DNA from: Sphingobium sp. HWE2-09
GTDB taxonomy: Bacteria > Pseudomonadota > Alphaproteobacteria > Sphingomonadales > Sphingomonadaceae
Reading direction: 5' to 3'
Assembly: GCF_035989265.1 (NCBI RefSeq)
Contig: NZ_JAYKZX010000001.1
Location: 310,001 to 374,000 of the forward strand
DNA length: 64,000 nt
Made by a program: the position numbers and the translations under genes. Shown piece by piece: positions 9,280 to 18,272 of this stretch. Positions within the stretch are counted from its first letter, which is position 1, and each line of letters starts with the position of its first letter. The notes under the pieces are model-generated. The model had not been told where the DNA came from. It saw only the letters and a list, made by a program, of their open reading frames with translations, and made no database searches.

Positions 9280-9307
9280 CTGGCACCATCAATTAGCGAG
9301 GAAGAGG
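9280..9307 (+). promoter_or_regulatory. Shared box 4: CTGGCACCAT with degenerate second half
   Basis: The first ten bases again match exactly. The second half (AGGAAGAGG) is poorly conserved. The site is 149 bases before the receptor start at 9456. Confidence 0.45.
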
Positions 9308-9455
9308 CACTAAGAAGAGTATCAGTTCTCCGGCACCTTGGACCTTGACAATGGAGTCGAGGGCAAAGGGTAGCGCCACCCTCGCAAGCCGGCGTCCAGG
9401 CGAAACTGGGCCACGAAATGCACTGGGATGCAGTGGCCCGAACAGGGAGGTTCGT

Positions 9456-12038
9456 ATGAAAAGGGTTGGATCCATAAGCGTTGTTGCGATCGCGGTGTGC
9501 CTTGCCACGCCGGCGCTCGCTCAGCAGGCCGCCGAGGAGCAGGCTCAATCAGGCGGTCTGGAAGAGATCGTCGTCACTGCGACCAAGCGCTCTGAAAATC
9601 TACAGGATGTGCCGGTCGCGGTATCGGCAATCTCCGCCTCGGCGCTTACCGCCAAGGGGGTGTTCGACACATCGGACCTCAACGCCTCGATGCCCAATCT
9701 CCAGGTGTCATCGGCCTATGGCTCTCAGCAGCCCAATTTCACGCTGCGCGGCGTCGGCGTGGGGACCGAGCTGAGCGCCAGCGCGGCTTCGCCGGTCGGC
9801 GTTTACGTCGACGAGGTCTACCAGACCTTCCGGGCGAGCCAGGGGCAGCAGCTCTACGATCTGGAACAAGTCGAAGTGGTGCGCGGGCCCCAGGGCACGC
9901 TCTATGGCCGCAACACGACCGGCGGCGCGATCAACTTCATCACCCGCAAGCCGCAGATGAAGGGCGCCAATGGCTATCTGACGCTGGGTTACGGCAATTA
10001 CGATCGCAAGAGCGCCGAAGGCGCGATCGAACTGACGCCAGTAGAAGGCCAGTTGGGCATCCGCATCGCGGGCACCTACGTCAAATCCGATCCCTATATC
10101 CATAATCTGATGCCAGCCGGGCTCAACACCACTGCCGCCGCTGGCGCTTCCGGTCTCAACTATGCAACCGGACGCGATCCCAATGGTGACGAAAGCTACG
10201 GTATTCGCGGCACGCTACGCTTCGCGCCAACCGATACCCTCGATGTCACCTTGAAAGGCTATGCGGCCAAATCGACCGGCGGCGTCGCCGCGTCACTGGG
10301 CGCGGGCCCCTCGCGTGCCAACCCAGAGGTGATCAACTACGAGAACCCGGCTTTCCCGTTGGCGCCCCTGTTCCAGTTACTCGGCGACAATGGCGCCGGG
10401 CTGCTGCCCAGCACCTACAGCCGGGTCGGCTTGTCCGACACGCAGATTGAGCAGGACACGATCGGTCGCGCTGTGACGCGGGCCGAGGGCGCGGTCCTGA
10501 CGGTGAAGGCCGAGCTTGCCGACAAGCTCAATCTCACCTCGATCACCGGCTATGACTCCGGCCTCTATCTCCAGACCGCGACGGACTGCGACAGCGGCCC
10601 CTTGCGCCTGTGTTCAAACGGCTATCGCTCGTCCTTCGAGGCCTTCAACCAGGATCTTCGTTTCGACTACAGCAGCGGCCCCTTCAAGGTGATCGTCGGT
10701 GCCTATTATGGCTGGGACAGTGTCACCTCCGACAATGACATCGACATCTTCAATTTCCTGAGCGACGTGCGCGCGGCGGTCGGCCTGCCCGCGACCTGGT
10801 TTAACCCTGCTGGCGGCTTCAACGGCACCGCGCTCTCGGCTGGCTCGGTTCCGACTGGCGTTCGCGGCAAACAGCATTTCAAGCAGAACCGTGAAAGCTG
10901 GGCGATCTACAGCGAAGGGAGCTACGAGCTCACGCCAACGCTCAAGCTCACTGCGGGCCTGCGCTACACAACCGATACCACCGACTACAAGGATGGCCTC
11001 ACAACCTATTATGACGATGCCGGCAATGCCCGGATGCTGGCCGTCTCCGCTTACGGGGCGCCCTATTTCCTTGCGCCGGTGCGGAACGAAGCCGGAACCG
11101 TCGTCATTCCCGCGACCGCCGATCCCTATCCAGGCGGGATCAACAAGAGCGGCAAGACAAGCCGCGTGTCGGGACGCGCCATCCTCGACTGGAAGCCGGT
11201 GGACGGCGTCATGCTCTACGGCAGTTACAGTCGCGGCTATCGCGCCGGCACGTTCAACGGGCTCGCCTATATCAGCTCGCCGCAGGTCTATTTCGTCAAG
11301 CCTGAGGAGGTGAACGCCTTCGAGGTGGGCTTCAAGACCCGCTTCCTCGACAATCGGCTGCAGATCAACGGCAGCTTCTTTTACTATGATTACAAGAACC
11401 AACAGAGCCAGGTGGTCGATCCGAGCGTGACCGCCAACATCATCACGCTCGACGGGACTATGAAAGGCCTCGAACTCGACGTCGAGTTCGCCGCGACTAA
11501 TCGCCTCACGCTCAGCGCCTCGCTCGGCATCCTCGACAGCAAATATAAGGGGTATGATCAGGCCGCATGCGCCGCGCTCAACCTGAGCGGCCTCTTCCCC
11601 GCGCAGGATGGCTCATGCGTTCAGTCGGGGGCCGGCAACGTCAGCGTGGGCGGCAACCCCTTCCCCTATGCGCCCAAGACATCGGTCAATCTCGCCTTCG
11701 ACTGGGATGCGGTGGATATCGGCGAGGGTAAGATCAAGGTGCATGGCGACACCGCCTATACGGGGCGTTTCTACTACGACACGTTCAAGGATTACAGCCG
11801 CGGTGTCCTGCCCAATCTCGCGAGCGGGCAGTATACGCAAGGTGAAGGCGATTATTGGGTCTTCAACAGCCGCATCAGCTATGTCGCGGACCGTTACACG
11901 CTCTCGCTCTGGGGCAAGAACCTGTCGAACAAGCTCTACTTTCCGGCCGGCTATCCCAATGAAGGCATCACCGGTGCGGGGTACATCGTACGCGCTCTGC
12001 CGCGCACTTACGGAGTCGAAGCCACATTGCGCTTCTGA
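9456..12038 (+). CDS. TonB-dependent outer-membrane receptor
   Basis: The 860-residue protein has a signal peptide ending near ALAQQ (residue 24), a TonB box-like EEIVVTATKR (36-45), a plug domain with VEVVRGPQGTLYGRNTTGGAINF, and a long beta-barrel ending in F (ATLRF). This form is the sphingomonad nutrient-type receptor rather than a siderophore type. I prefer ATG 9456 over the upstream in-frame ATG at 9345 because it has AGGGAGG and a proper signal peptide. It probably imports the compound handled by the cupin/synthetase genes before it. Confidence 0.9.
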   Translation: MKRVGSISVVAIAVCLATPALAQQAAEEQAQSGGLEEIVVTATKRSENLQDVPVAVSAISASALTAKGVFDTSDLNASMPNLQVSSAYGSQQPNFTLRGVGVGTELSASAASPVGVYVDEVYQTFRASQGQQLYDLEQVEVVRGPQGTLYGRNTTGGAINFITRKPQMKGANGYLTLGYGNYDRKSAEGAIELTPVEGQLGIRIAGTYVKSDPYIHNLMPAGLNTTAAAGASGLNYATGRDPNGDESYGIRGTLRFAPTDTLDVTLKGYAAKSTGGVAASLGAGPSRANPEVINYENPAFPLAPLFQLLGDNGAGLLPSTYSRVGLSDTQIEQDTIGRAVTRAEGAVLTVKAELADKLNLTSITGYDSGLYLQTATDCDSGPLRLCSNGYRSSFEAFNQDLRFDYSSGPFKVIVGAYYGWDSVTSDNDIDIFNFLSDVRAAVGLPATWFNPAGGFNGTALSAGSVPTGVRGKQHFKQNRESWAIYSEGSYELTPTLKLTAGLRYTTDTTDYKDGLTTYYDDAGNARMLAVSAYGAPYFLAPVRNEAGTVVIPATADPYPGGINKSGKTSRVSGRAILDWKPVDGVMLYGSYSRGYRAGTFNGLAYISSPQVYFVKPEEVNAFEVGFKTRFLDNRLQINGSFFYYDYKNQQSQVVDPSVTANIITLDGTMKGLELDVEFAATNRLTLSASLGILDSKYKGYDQAACAALNLSGLFPAQDGSCVQSGAGNVSVGGNPFPYAPKTSVNLAFDWDAVDIGEGKIKVHGDTAYTGRFYYDTFKDYSRGVLPNLASGQYTQGEGDYWVFNSRISYVADRYTLSLWGKNLSNKLYFPAGYPNEGITGAGYIVRALPRTYGVEATLRF

Positions 12039-12047
12039 CGGCAACTG

Positions 12048-12072
12048 GGAGGGGAGGCTCTGTCTTCCCTCC
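12048..12072 (+). terminator. Hairpin after receptor gene
   Basis: A nine-base stem (GGAGGGGAG with CTTCCCTCC, one G-U pair) has a seven-base loop and is followed by a weak pyrimidine tract, CTCCTTTC. It lies nine bases after the receptor stop and separates that unit from frmA. Confidence 0.45.
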
Positions 12073-12149
12073 TCCTTTCGACTTGAGCCGATAACAGAAT
12101 GAAGGCCGGCCCTTGGCGGCAGCCGTTCATTGATGATCTGGAGTAATCT

Positions 12150-13262
12150 GTGAAGACACGTGCAGCCGTCGCATTCGAAGCGAAAAGGCCCCTCGAAATC
12201 GTCGAAATCGATCTGGAAGGGCCCAAAGTGGGTGAGGTGCTGGTTGAAATCATGGCGACCGGAATCTGCCATACCGATGCCTATACGCTGGACGGGTTCG
12301 ACAGTGAGGGAATTTTTCCGTCGATCTTGGGACATGAGGGTGCGGGTGTCGTGCGCGAGGTCGGTGCGGGCGTGACGTCCGTGAAACCCGGCGACCATGT
12401 GATCCCGCTCTACACGCCCGAATGCCGCCAGTGCAAAAGCTGTCTTTCGGGCAAGACCAATCTGTGCACCGCCATCCGCGCGACCCAGGGCCAAGGGCTG
12501 ATGCCCGACGGAACGACGCGCTTCTGCTACAAGGGGCAGCCGATCTTTCACTATATGGGCTGTTCGACCTTTTCCAACTTCACTGTCCTGCCGGAGATTG
12601 CTGTAGCGAAAATCCGTAAGGACGCACCCTTCGACAAGAGCTGCTATATAGGCTGCGGCGTGACGACCGGCGTTGGGGCGGTCTTCAACTCTGCCAAGGT
12701 CACGCCTGGTTCCAACGTCATCGTCTTCGGCCTGGGCGGCATCGGCCTCAACGTGCTGCAGGCCGCGCGCATGGTCGGCGCCGACCGTATCATCGGTGTC
12801 GATCTCAACGACGGCAAGGCGGACTGGGGCATGCGCTTCGGCATGACCAACTTCTACAACCCCAGAGGTAATAGCACGGCGCAGGTCGTCGCCGATCTCG
12901 TGACCCTCACCGATGGCGGCGCCGATTATACGTTCGATTGCACCGGCAACACCGAGGTGATGCGCCAGGCGCTCGAAGCCTGCCATCGAGGTTGGGGCGT
13001 TTCCACCGTGATCGGTGTGGCTGAGGCGGGCAAGGAGATTTCCACCCATCCATTCCAGCTCGTCACCGGTCGTGTGTGGCAAGGATCGGCTTTCGGCGGC
13101 GCCAAGGGCCGCACCGACGTGCCCAGGATCGTCGACTGGTACATGCACGGCAAGATCGAGATTGACCCGATGATCACCCATGTCCTCAGTCTCGAAGAGA
13201 TCAACAAAGGCTTCGACCTGATGCACGCCGGAACAAGCATCCGCAGCGTCGTCGTGTTCTGA
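12150..13262 (+). CDS. frmA: S-(hydroxymethyl)glutathione dehydrogenase, class III alcohol dehydrogenase
   Basis: The 370-residue zinc enzyme oxidises S-hydroxymethylglutathione to S-formylglutathione in formaldehyde detoxification. Catalytic zinc ligands C40, H62/E63 and C169 (IGCGVTTG) and structural zinc ligands C92, C95, C98 and C106 are present. The Rossmann motif is GLGGIG. The start is GTG at 12150 with GGAG seven bases upstream. The stop overlaps the next gene (TGATG). Its presence implies that a neighbouring reaction releases formaldehyde, for example O-demethylation; that link is inference. No S-formylglutathione hydrolase gene is in the window. Confidence 0.93.
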   Translation: MKTRAAVAFEAKRPLEIVEIDLEGPKVGEVLVEIMATGICHTDAYTLDGFDSEGIFPSILGHEGAGVVREVGAGVTSVKPGDHVIPLYTPECRQCKSCLSGKTNLCTAIRATQGQGLMPDGTTRFCYKGQPIFHYMGCSTFSNFTVLPEIAVAKIRKDAPFDKSCYIGCGVTTGVGAVFNSAKVTPGSNVIVFGLGGIGLNVLQAARMVGADRIIGVDLNDGKADWGMRFGMTNFYNPRGNSTAQVVADLVTLTDGGADYTFDCTGNTEVMRQALEACHRGWGVSTVIGVAEAGKEISTHPFQLVTGRVWQGSAFGGAKGRTDVPRIVDWYMHGKIEIDPMITHVLSLEEINKGFDLMHAGTSIRSVVVF

Positions 13263-13522
13263 TGACGTCCGTCCATCAAGCCCATGGGAGCGACGGCCCT
13301 GACGGCTCGGTCCCGCACTCGCGCGCCGCAACGCGACACATCGATCCCCAGATCGTCCAGCGGTTAAGGAAGCGCCTGCGTTCGCGCAAGCCCGACCACA
13401 TCATGGAGCAGTTCGGCATCAGCCTCAACACTTGGCTCAAGCTGCTGGCGGGAGTGCCGATCCGCGCGAGCGTCGCCGACCGGTTGCTCGATCGCTTTGG
13501 CAATATCGAAGAATTTAACTGA
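13262..13522 (+). CDS. Small HTH-like protein translationally coupled to frmA
   Basis: The 86-residue basic protein begins one base before the end of the frmA stop codon, so it is coupled to frmA. Residues 28-80 (IDPQIVQRLRKRLRSRKPDH, then FGISLNTWLKLLAGVPIRAS) look like a compact helical domain with a turn that resembles a DNA-binding HTH. The first 25 residues are low in structure. I do not recognise a named family. The next gene starts 13 bases after its stop. Confidence 0.55.
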   Translation: MTSVHQAHGSDGPDGSVPHSRAATRHIDPQIVQRLRKRLRSRKPDHIMEQFGISLNTWLKLLAGVPIRASVADRLLDRFGNIEEFN

Positions 13523-13535
13523 AGGAGAGTATAAA

Positions 13536-13937
13536 ATGGCAGTCATTTCTGGCGACAACGTTTTTCCGCATGTCTTAATCGGCGCCGCCGATGTCGAGGC
13601 GTCAGCCAAATTCTACGGTAGCGCACTCGGCGCAATCGACATCAACAATCTCGGCCCCTTCGGCAATGGCTGGGTGCTTTACGGCAAGGACAAGCCAGCC
13701 TTCATCATCGCGCGTCCCGGCAATGGCGAAGCGCCATCGAGCAACGGCGTGACCATCGGCTTTGCAGCCGGCAGCACTGAAGAGGTCGATGCCTTCCACG
13801 CAGCTGGCCTCGCAAACGGCGGTATTGACGAGGGAACGGCGGGTCTGCGCAGCCATCTCCCGGGCGCCTATGCCGCCTATCTGCGCGATCCGGCGGGCAA
13901 CAAGATTTGCAGCTATGCATTCACCAAAGCTGGCTGA
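13536..13937 (+). CDS. VOC-superfamily (glyoxalase/dioxygenase fold) protein
   Basis: The 133-residue protein has the paired beta-alpha-beta-beta-beta units of a VOC domain: VFPHVLIGAADVEASAKFYG at the start and AAYLRDPAGNKICSYAF at the end. ATG 13536 is chosen over 13497 because GAAGGAGA lies directly upstream. It closes the frmA group; an RNA covering frmA, the small gene and this gene is likely. Substrate is unknown. In formaldehyde loci such proteins can handle glutathione adducts, but that is inference. Confidence 0.75.
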   Translation: MAVISGDNVFPHVLIGAADVEASAKFYGSALGAIDINNLGPFGNGWVLYGKDKPAFIIARPGNGEAPSSNGVTIGFAAGSTEEVDAFHAAGLANGGIDEGTAGLRSHLPGAYAAYLRDPAGNKICSYAFTKAG

Positions 13938-14946
13938 TTGCGTGTCACTTCAGGATGTCGTAACGCATGCGATCAACAGCTCGATGGGCATCCTCGCGCA
14001 GGCTTATTTTGCGCTGCTGTTCGCCCGATCGCTCAAGGTCGCGTCGAAGATCCCTGGCGATCTGCGCGATCGTGCTGAAAGGCTCATGACCCCAGGTTCC
14101 GCGATCCATCGACCGGCAAGAGTCATCGCCGCATCCCGCCTATCCTATCTGTTTGCGGTCGATCCGGACTGGACCAAAGCTTGGCTGATCCCAAGTTTCG
14201 ACTGGGCAGCTTCGGAAGGCGAAGCATCGGCGGTTTGGCAAGGTTATACTTGGCAGCCGCGCATCGATGAGAAGCTCTAGCCCGTCATCCGTCCTTATTT
14301 CCCGCAGGTCTTCCAGGATGGGCATCTCGAGACAATCGGCGAGATGGCAAAGCCGCTTGTCCAACTGCTGATGCTCGTGGTCCTCGACATCGAGAAGAAC
14401 GGGATTCCGAACGATGTGGTGCGGGCGGCCTTGCGCGCCATGACCGACAGGCATCGCGCCGAGGCATTGTCCTGGATAACGCATTTCCTCGCGTAGTCCG
14501 AAGAGCCGGAGAAAGAGGGTGATACCACCGGAACTGCCAAGACGGCCTATTCCATCTGGTCGCGGCGGGTTGTCCCCTGGATCGCCAATATCTGGCCGCC
14601 CGAGCCGGGCATCCAGTCCGGATCAACCTCCGAGCATTTTGCGCAGATTGCGATCGTGACGGACACGAGGTTTCCGGAAGCTGTCGAGGCGATCATCCCC
14701 CATCTCGTGCGCACGAACGCTTATTATGAGCTCGATCGGCTGCGGCATTCCGCTCATCCCGACAACTATCCAAGGGTCGTCGTTCGCCTGATTGATGCGC
14801 TCGCCGAGCGGCAGACGTTAAGCTACGACACGCGAGACCTTAGCAATATCCTGCACCGCGTGCGTGCGGCGGATCCGACAATCCTCAATGTCGGCGCCTT
14901 CACCGAGTTCAGCAATATAGTGATGGCGAACCCACCGGCGACATGA
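13938..14946 (+). pseudogene. C-terminal remnant of a large DUF4020/SIR2-like protein
   Basis: One plus-strand frame reads as a continuous conserved protein through two amber stops (14278-14280 and 14494-14496). Diagnostic pieces are ILAQAYFALLFAR, AWLIPSFDW followed by AVWQGYTWQPRI, and a late block with RFPEAVEAIIPHLV and RVVVRLIDALAERQ. These recall the C-terminal DUF4020 part of large SIR2-associated proteins linked to defence islands. The N-terminal part is absent and the remnant begins immediately after the VOC gene stop, so a deletion or insertion junction lies near 13940. Family assignment is from memory of motifs. Confidence 0.5.
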
Positions 14947-15139
14947 CGCTACCAGAGATAGCCATCAGTACTTCCCCGCACCCCCCTACCTGTGTGTACG
15001 TGTCGCACGTTGATTTCAGCACCACCGTGCATTGCGGGACAGACGACTATCGGCGACAAGGAACGATAGGAGAACGTGCGTGATGATGGACCGAAGGGCT
15101 TCAACGCACGTATGAGGTCGGACAGGCGGGCGGAAATAG
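14947..15139. other. Short stretch without recognisable genes
   Basis: Nothing beyond a pyrimidine-rich segment near 14975-14990 is seen between the two defence-like relics. Confidence 0.4.
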
Positions 15140-15390
15140 ATGAGTGAGTTCTGGAGGGTTATCAATATTCCATCCGACGACAAGGTGTTCGAGCAAAACT
15201 GCGTCTTGCTTTTCGCCGGGATTCTGAACGACCCAAAACGTCAAGCTCTATGGTACGCGGGGGAAGAAGCAGTCCGGGCTGGACTTGATAGGCCGACAAT
15301 ACCGCGACCCTGACCAACCCGTAGCCGCCTATGGGCCGCCGTTCGTGAATGGCCAGGACAAACCTGAAAGCGGCATTCGAATGATGGTAT
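15140..15390 (+). pseudogene. N-terminal remnant of a nuclease-like protein
   Basis: ATG 15140 opens MSEFWRVINIPSDDKVFEQN, then VLLFAGILNDP. A one-base slip near 15228-15235 moves the frame, after which NVKLYGTRGKKQSGLDLIGR and RDPDQPV follow. This arrangement (FE-N-VLLF, DPNxKxxGxRGxxQxGxDLIG) resembles the N-terminal restriction-endonuclease-like domain of large defence proteins, where a QCK triad residue would come next. The similarity ends at RDPDQPVAA, so the gene is broken and truncated. The upstream end of an IS3 relic follows. Confidence 0.45.
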
Positions 15391-15470
15391 AGCATCCCCG
15401 TTGATGATGATCTGCCCCCCGCTGAGTGGCCCGGAGACTATGATAGTCTGAACCACGAAAGGGACGACGA

Positions 15471-15749
15471 ATGCGGAGCAAGAAGCACAAGCCGGAAGAG
15501 ATTATCGGCAAGCTGCGTGAAGTTGAGATTGTGCTGGCACAGGGAGCGAGCACGGCCGAAGCCTGCCGCCGGATCGCGGTCAGCGAGCAGACCTATTATC
15601 GCTGGCGGAAGGAATATGGCGGGCTGAAGACCGATCAGGCGCGGCGGATGAAGGATCTGGAGAAGGAGAACCAGCGGCTTCGCCGTGCGATTTCCGATCT
15701 GACCCTGGACAAGCTGATCCTGCAGGAGGCGGCAAAGGGAAACTTGTAA
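15471..15749 (+). CDS. IS3-family transposase OrfA
   Basis: The 92-residue protein has the HTH_Tnp_1 domain (KHKPEEIIGKLREVEIVLAQ, TYYRWRKEYGG) and a leucine-zipper tail (MKDLEKENQRLRRAISDL). Length is typical. The AAAGGGAAAC segment before its stop could support the -1 frameshift that makes the OrfAB fusion in this family. It is probably non-functional because its partner is broken. Confidence 0.85.
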   Translation: MRSKKHKPEEIIGKLREVEIVLAQGASTAEACRRIAVSEQTYYRWRKEYGGLKTDQARRMKDLEKENQRLRRAISDLTLDKLILQEAAKGNL

Positions 15750-16263
15750 GCCCCGCGCGGCGGCGACGCTGCATTGATCATGTGCGACGAGAGTTTCCGG
15801 TATCCGAGCGACGGATATGCCGGGTGCTGGGTCAGCATCGATCGACGCAGCGCAAGGTGCCGCGCGGGGCGGATGACGAGCAGGCGCTGACGGAGGACAT
15901 CATCGCACTGGCAAAGCAATATGGTCGATACGGCTACCGCCAGGTGACGGCGTTGCTGTGCCATGCGGGTTGGACGGTGAACCATAAGCGGGTCTAACGG
16001 ATCTGGCGGCGTGAGGGGCTGAAGGTTCCGCAGCGCCAACCAAAGCGCGGGCGTCTATGGCTCAATGACGGATCCTGCATCCGCCTGCGGCCGGAATATC
16101 CGGGACATGTATGGGCCTACGACTTCGTCGAAGGGCGCACGCATGATGGCCGCAAGCTCCGCATCCTGACCATCATTGATGAGGCCAGCCGGGAGTACCT
16201 GGCGCTCATCGTGGCGCGTCAACTCAAGCATGAGGATGTTCTGGCGGCCTTAGAGCCTGATCC
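15743..16263 (+). pseudogene. IS3-family transposase OrfB, nonsense-mutated and truncated
   Basis: The -1 frame relative to OrfA reads LVSPARRRRCIDHVRREFPV, then YGYRQVTALL, the HTH_21 region. A TAA at 15995-15997 replaces the glutamate usually found in KRVERIWRREGL. The frame then continues into the rve domain (HVWAYDFVEGRTHDG, LTIIDEASREYLAL) with the first catalytic aspartate. It stops being recognisable after LAALEP, so the other two catalytic acids are lost. Confidence 0.8.
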
Positions 16264-16284
16264 GACACTAAGTTGAGTGGTATC

Positions 16285-17160
<876 letters not shown>

Positions 17161-17265
17161 CACAGAAAGTCCCACGTCGCGCCCAATGTCCATTCTTTGG
17201 CGGGATCGCGAAGCATATTGGCATGATCTCAAAGTCGCAAAAATCGAACCGCCGCTAATAGGTAG

Positions 17266-17280
17266 TGCGAAGCATTAGCA
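17266..17280. promoter_or_regulatory. Possible Fur-type iron box
   Basis: TGCGAAGCATTAGCA is an imperfect 7-1-7 dyad, similar to alphaproteobacterial Fur boxes of the TGCNAAT/ATTNGCA kind. It lies about 60-70 bases before an iron-uptake operon, which is the main support. Confidence 0.35.
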
Positions 17281-17343
17281 GAGTATCAAGGGAATGGCGA
17301 ATGGCTGTCTATCGCGCCTCCATCGTGAGCGGCAGTGCGTAAC

Positions 17344-18237
17344 ATGCCGTCGAGCCACCGCCCCGCACCGATACGAACTGTCGTCAAGCCGGTCCATCTG
17401 GACGATGACGCGCTGCGCGAGACGCTTGTGCGTAATCCGCGCGCCGCTGCCCTAGCAATCCGCAAGGCGGCGCAGGAGGGCTCTGCCGCAGCGCAGGTCA
17501 TCTATGGCCAGCTCTTGCTCAACGAACGGAGCGTCGCGTGCGATCCGGACGCCGCGCTGCTGTGGTTCGAGCGCGCGGCCGCGCAGGGCGACGCCGAGGG
17601 GTGGAACATGGCGGGGCGCTGCCATGAAAAAGGCTGGGGTATCCCTTCCGACTATTCCAGGGCGGCCGTCCATTTCGAGGAAGCGGCCAGGCGGGGGCAT
17701 CTGTGGGGTAAGGTCAATCTTGCTCAGATCCTCATGCGTCTTGGCGATCCCGGCGATCGGCCGCGCGCCTTTGCATTGTTCAAGGAGGCAGCCGATCGGG
17801 GCCATCTTAAGGCGATGAACTCATTGGCACGCTGTTACGAGGAGGGCTGGGGCACCGCGCCCGACCCAAGGCGCGCGGTGGACACGTACAAGCAGGCGGC
17901 AGCGCGCGGCGATCATTGGGCGCAATTCAATATGGCGACATTGCTCATGCACGCAGGAGAGGCCCATGCGGCCCGGCTGCTGGTCCGCCAAGCGCTGCTG
18001 CGCTCGGACGACGGGTTTCGCCGGCGCGTGGCTGCGCTGCTCGTCGAAAGTGACGATGAGGTGCTGCGCGAGATTGGATATGCAGCCCTCTCCCTGTGCG
18101 ATGCCCGCGCCAATACTCCAGACCTCGTGCCGGATGCTCAGGAGAGGCTTCGACACGCGCGCAAGCAGAGGGGGCCTGCGGGCTTCCCGCACGTTGGCTG
18201 CAAATCGACGGCAGGTGCGACCAGACACACGGGCTGA
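17344..18237 (+). CDS. Sel1-repeat protein preceding the siderophore receptor
   Basis: The protein has about 297 residues if ATG 17344 is used; GTG 17335 would add three. From about residue 50 to 210 it carries tandem Sel1-like repeats, for example AALLWFERAAAQGDAEGWNM, CHEKGWGIPSDYSRA, FALFKEAADRGHLKAM and YEEGWGTAPDPRRAV. These fold as alpha-alpha solenoids used for protein interaction. No clear signal peptide is seen. Genes of this type commonly precede Fiu-like receptors with PiuC in sphingomonads, and the spacing here (35 bases) suggests cotranscription. A precise role is not established. Confidence 0.8.
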   Translation: MPSSHRPAPIRTVVKPVHLDDDALRETLVRNPRAAALAIRKAAQEGSAAAQVIYGQLLLNERSVACDPDAALLWFERAAAQGDAEGWNMAGRCHEKGWGIPSDYSRAAVHFEEAARRGHLWGKVNLAQILMRLGDPGDRPRAFALFKEAADRGHLKAMNSLARCYEEGWGTAPDPRRAVDTYKQAAARGDHWAQFNMATLLMHAGEAHAARLLVRQALLRSDDGFRRRVAALLVESDDEVLREIGYAALSLCDARANTPDLVPDAQERLRHARKQRGPAGFPHVGCKSTAGATRHTG

Positions 18238-18272
18238 TCCACACACTTAAGAAACAGGGAACATCTATCTCG

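Larger units (their letters stand above)
15430..16263 (+). mobile_element. IS3-family element, truncated at its 3' end
   Basis: The element contains an intact orfA and a damaged, truncated orfB. The left end probably lies near TGAGTGGCCCGGAGACT (from about 15423), a pattern usual for IS3 ends. The right half, including most of the DDE domain and the right inverted repeat, is missing; homology stops near 16255, where unrelated sequence begins. Confidence 0.7.

Noticed and set aside
4485..9307. Sigma-54 promoters suggested by CTGGCAC in the shared boxes
   Set aside because: The -24-like TGGCAC is present, but no copy has the GC of the -12 element at the required distance.
10614..11402. A 262-codon minus-strand frame inside the receptor gene
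   Set aside because: Antisense to the beta-barrel coding region; composition is that of a shadow frame.
11613..13331. A 572-codon open frame on the minus strand across the receptor end and frmA
   Set aside because: It is antisense to two clear genes, has no recognisable motif and arises from high GC codon bias.
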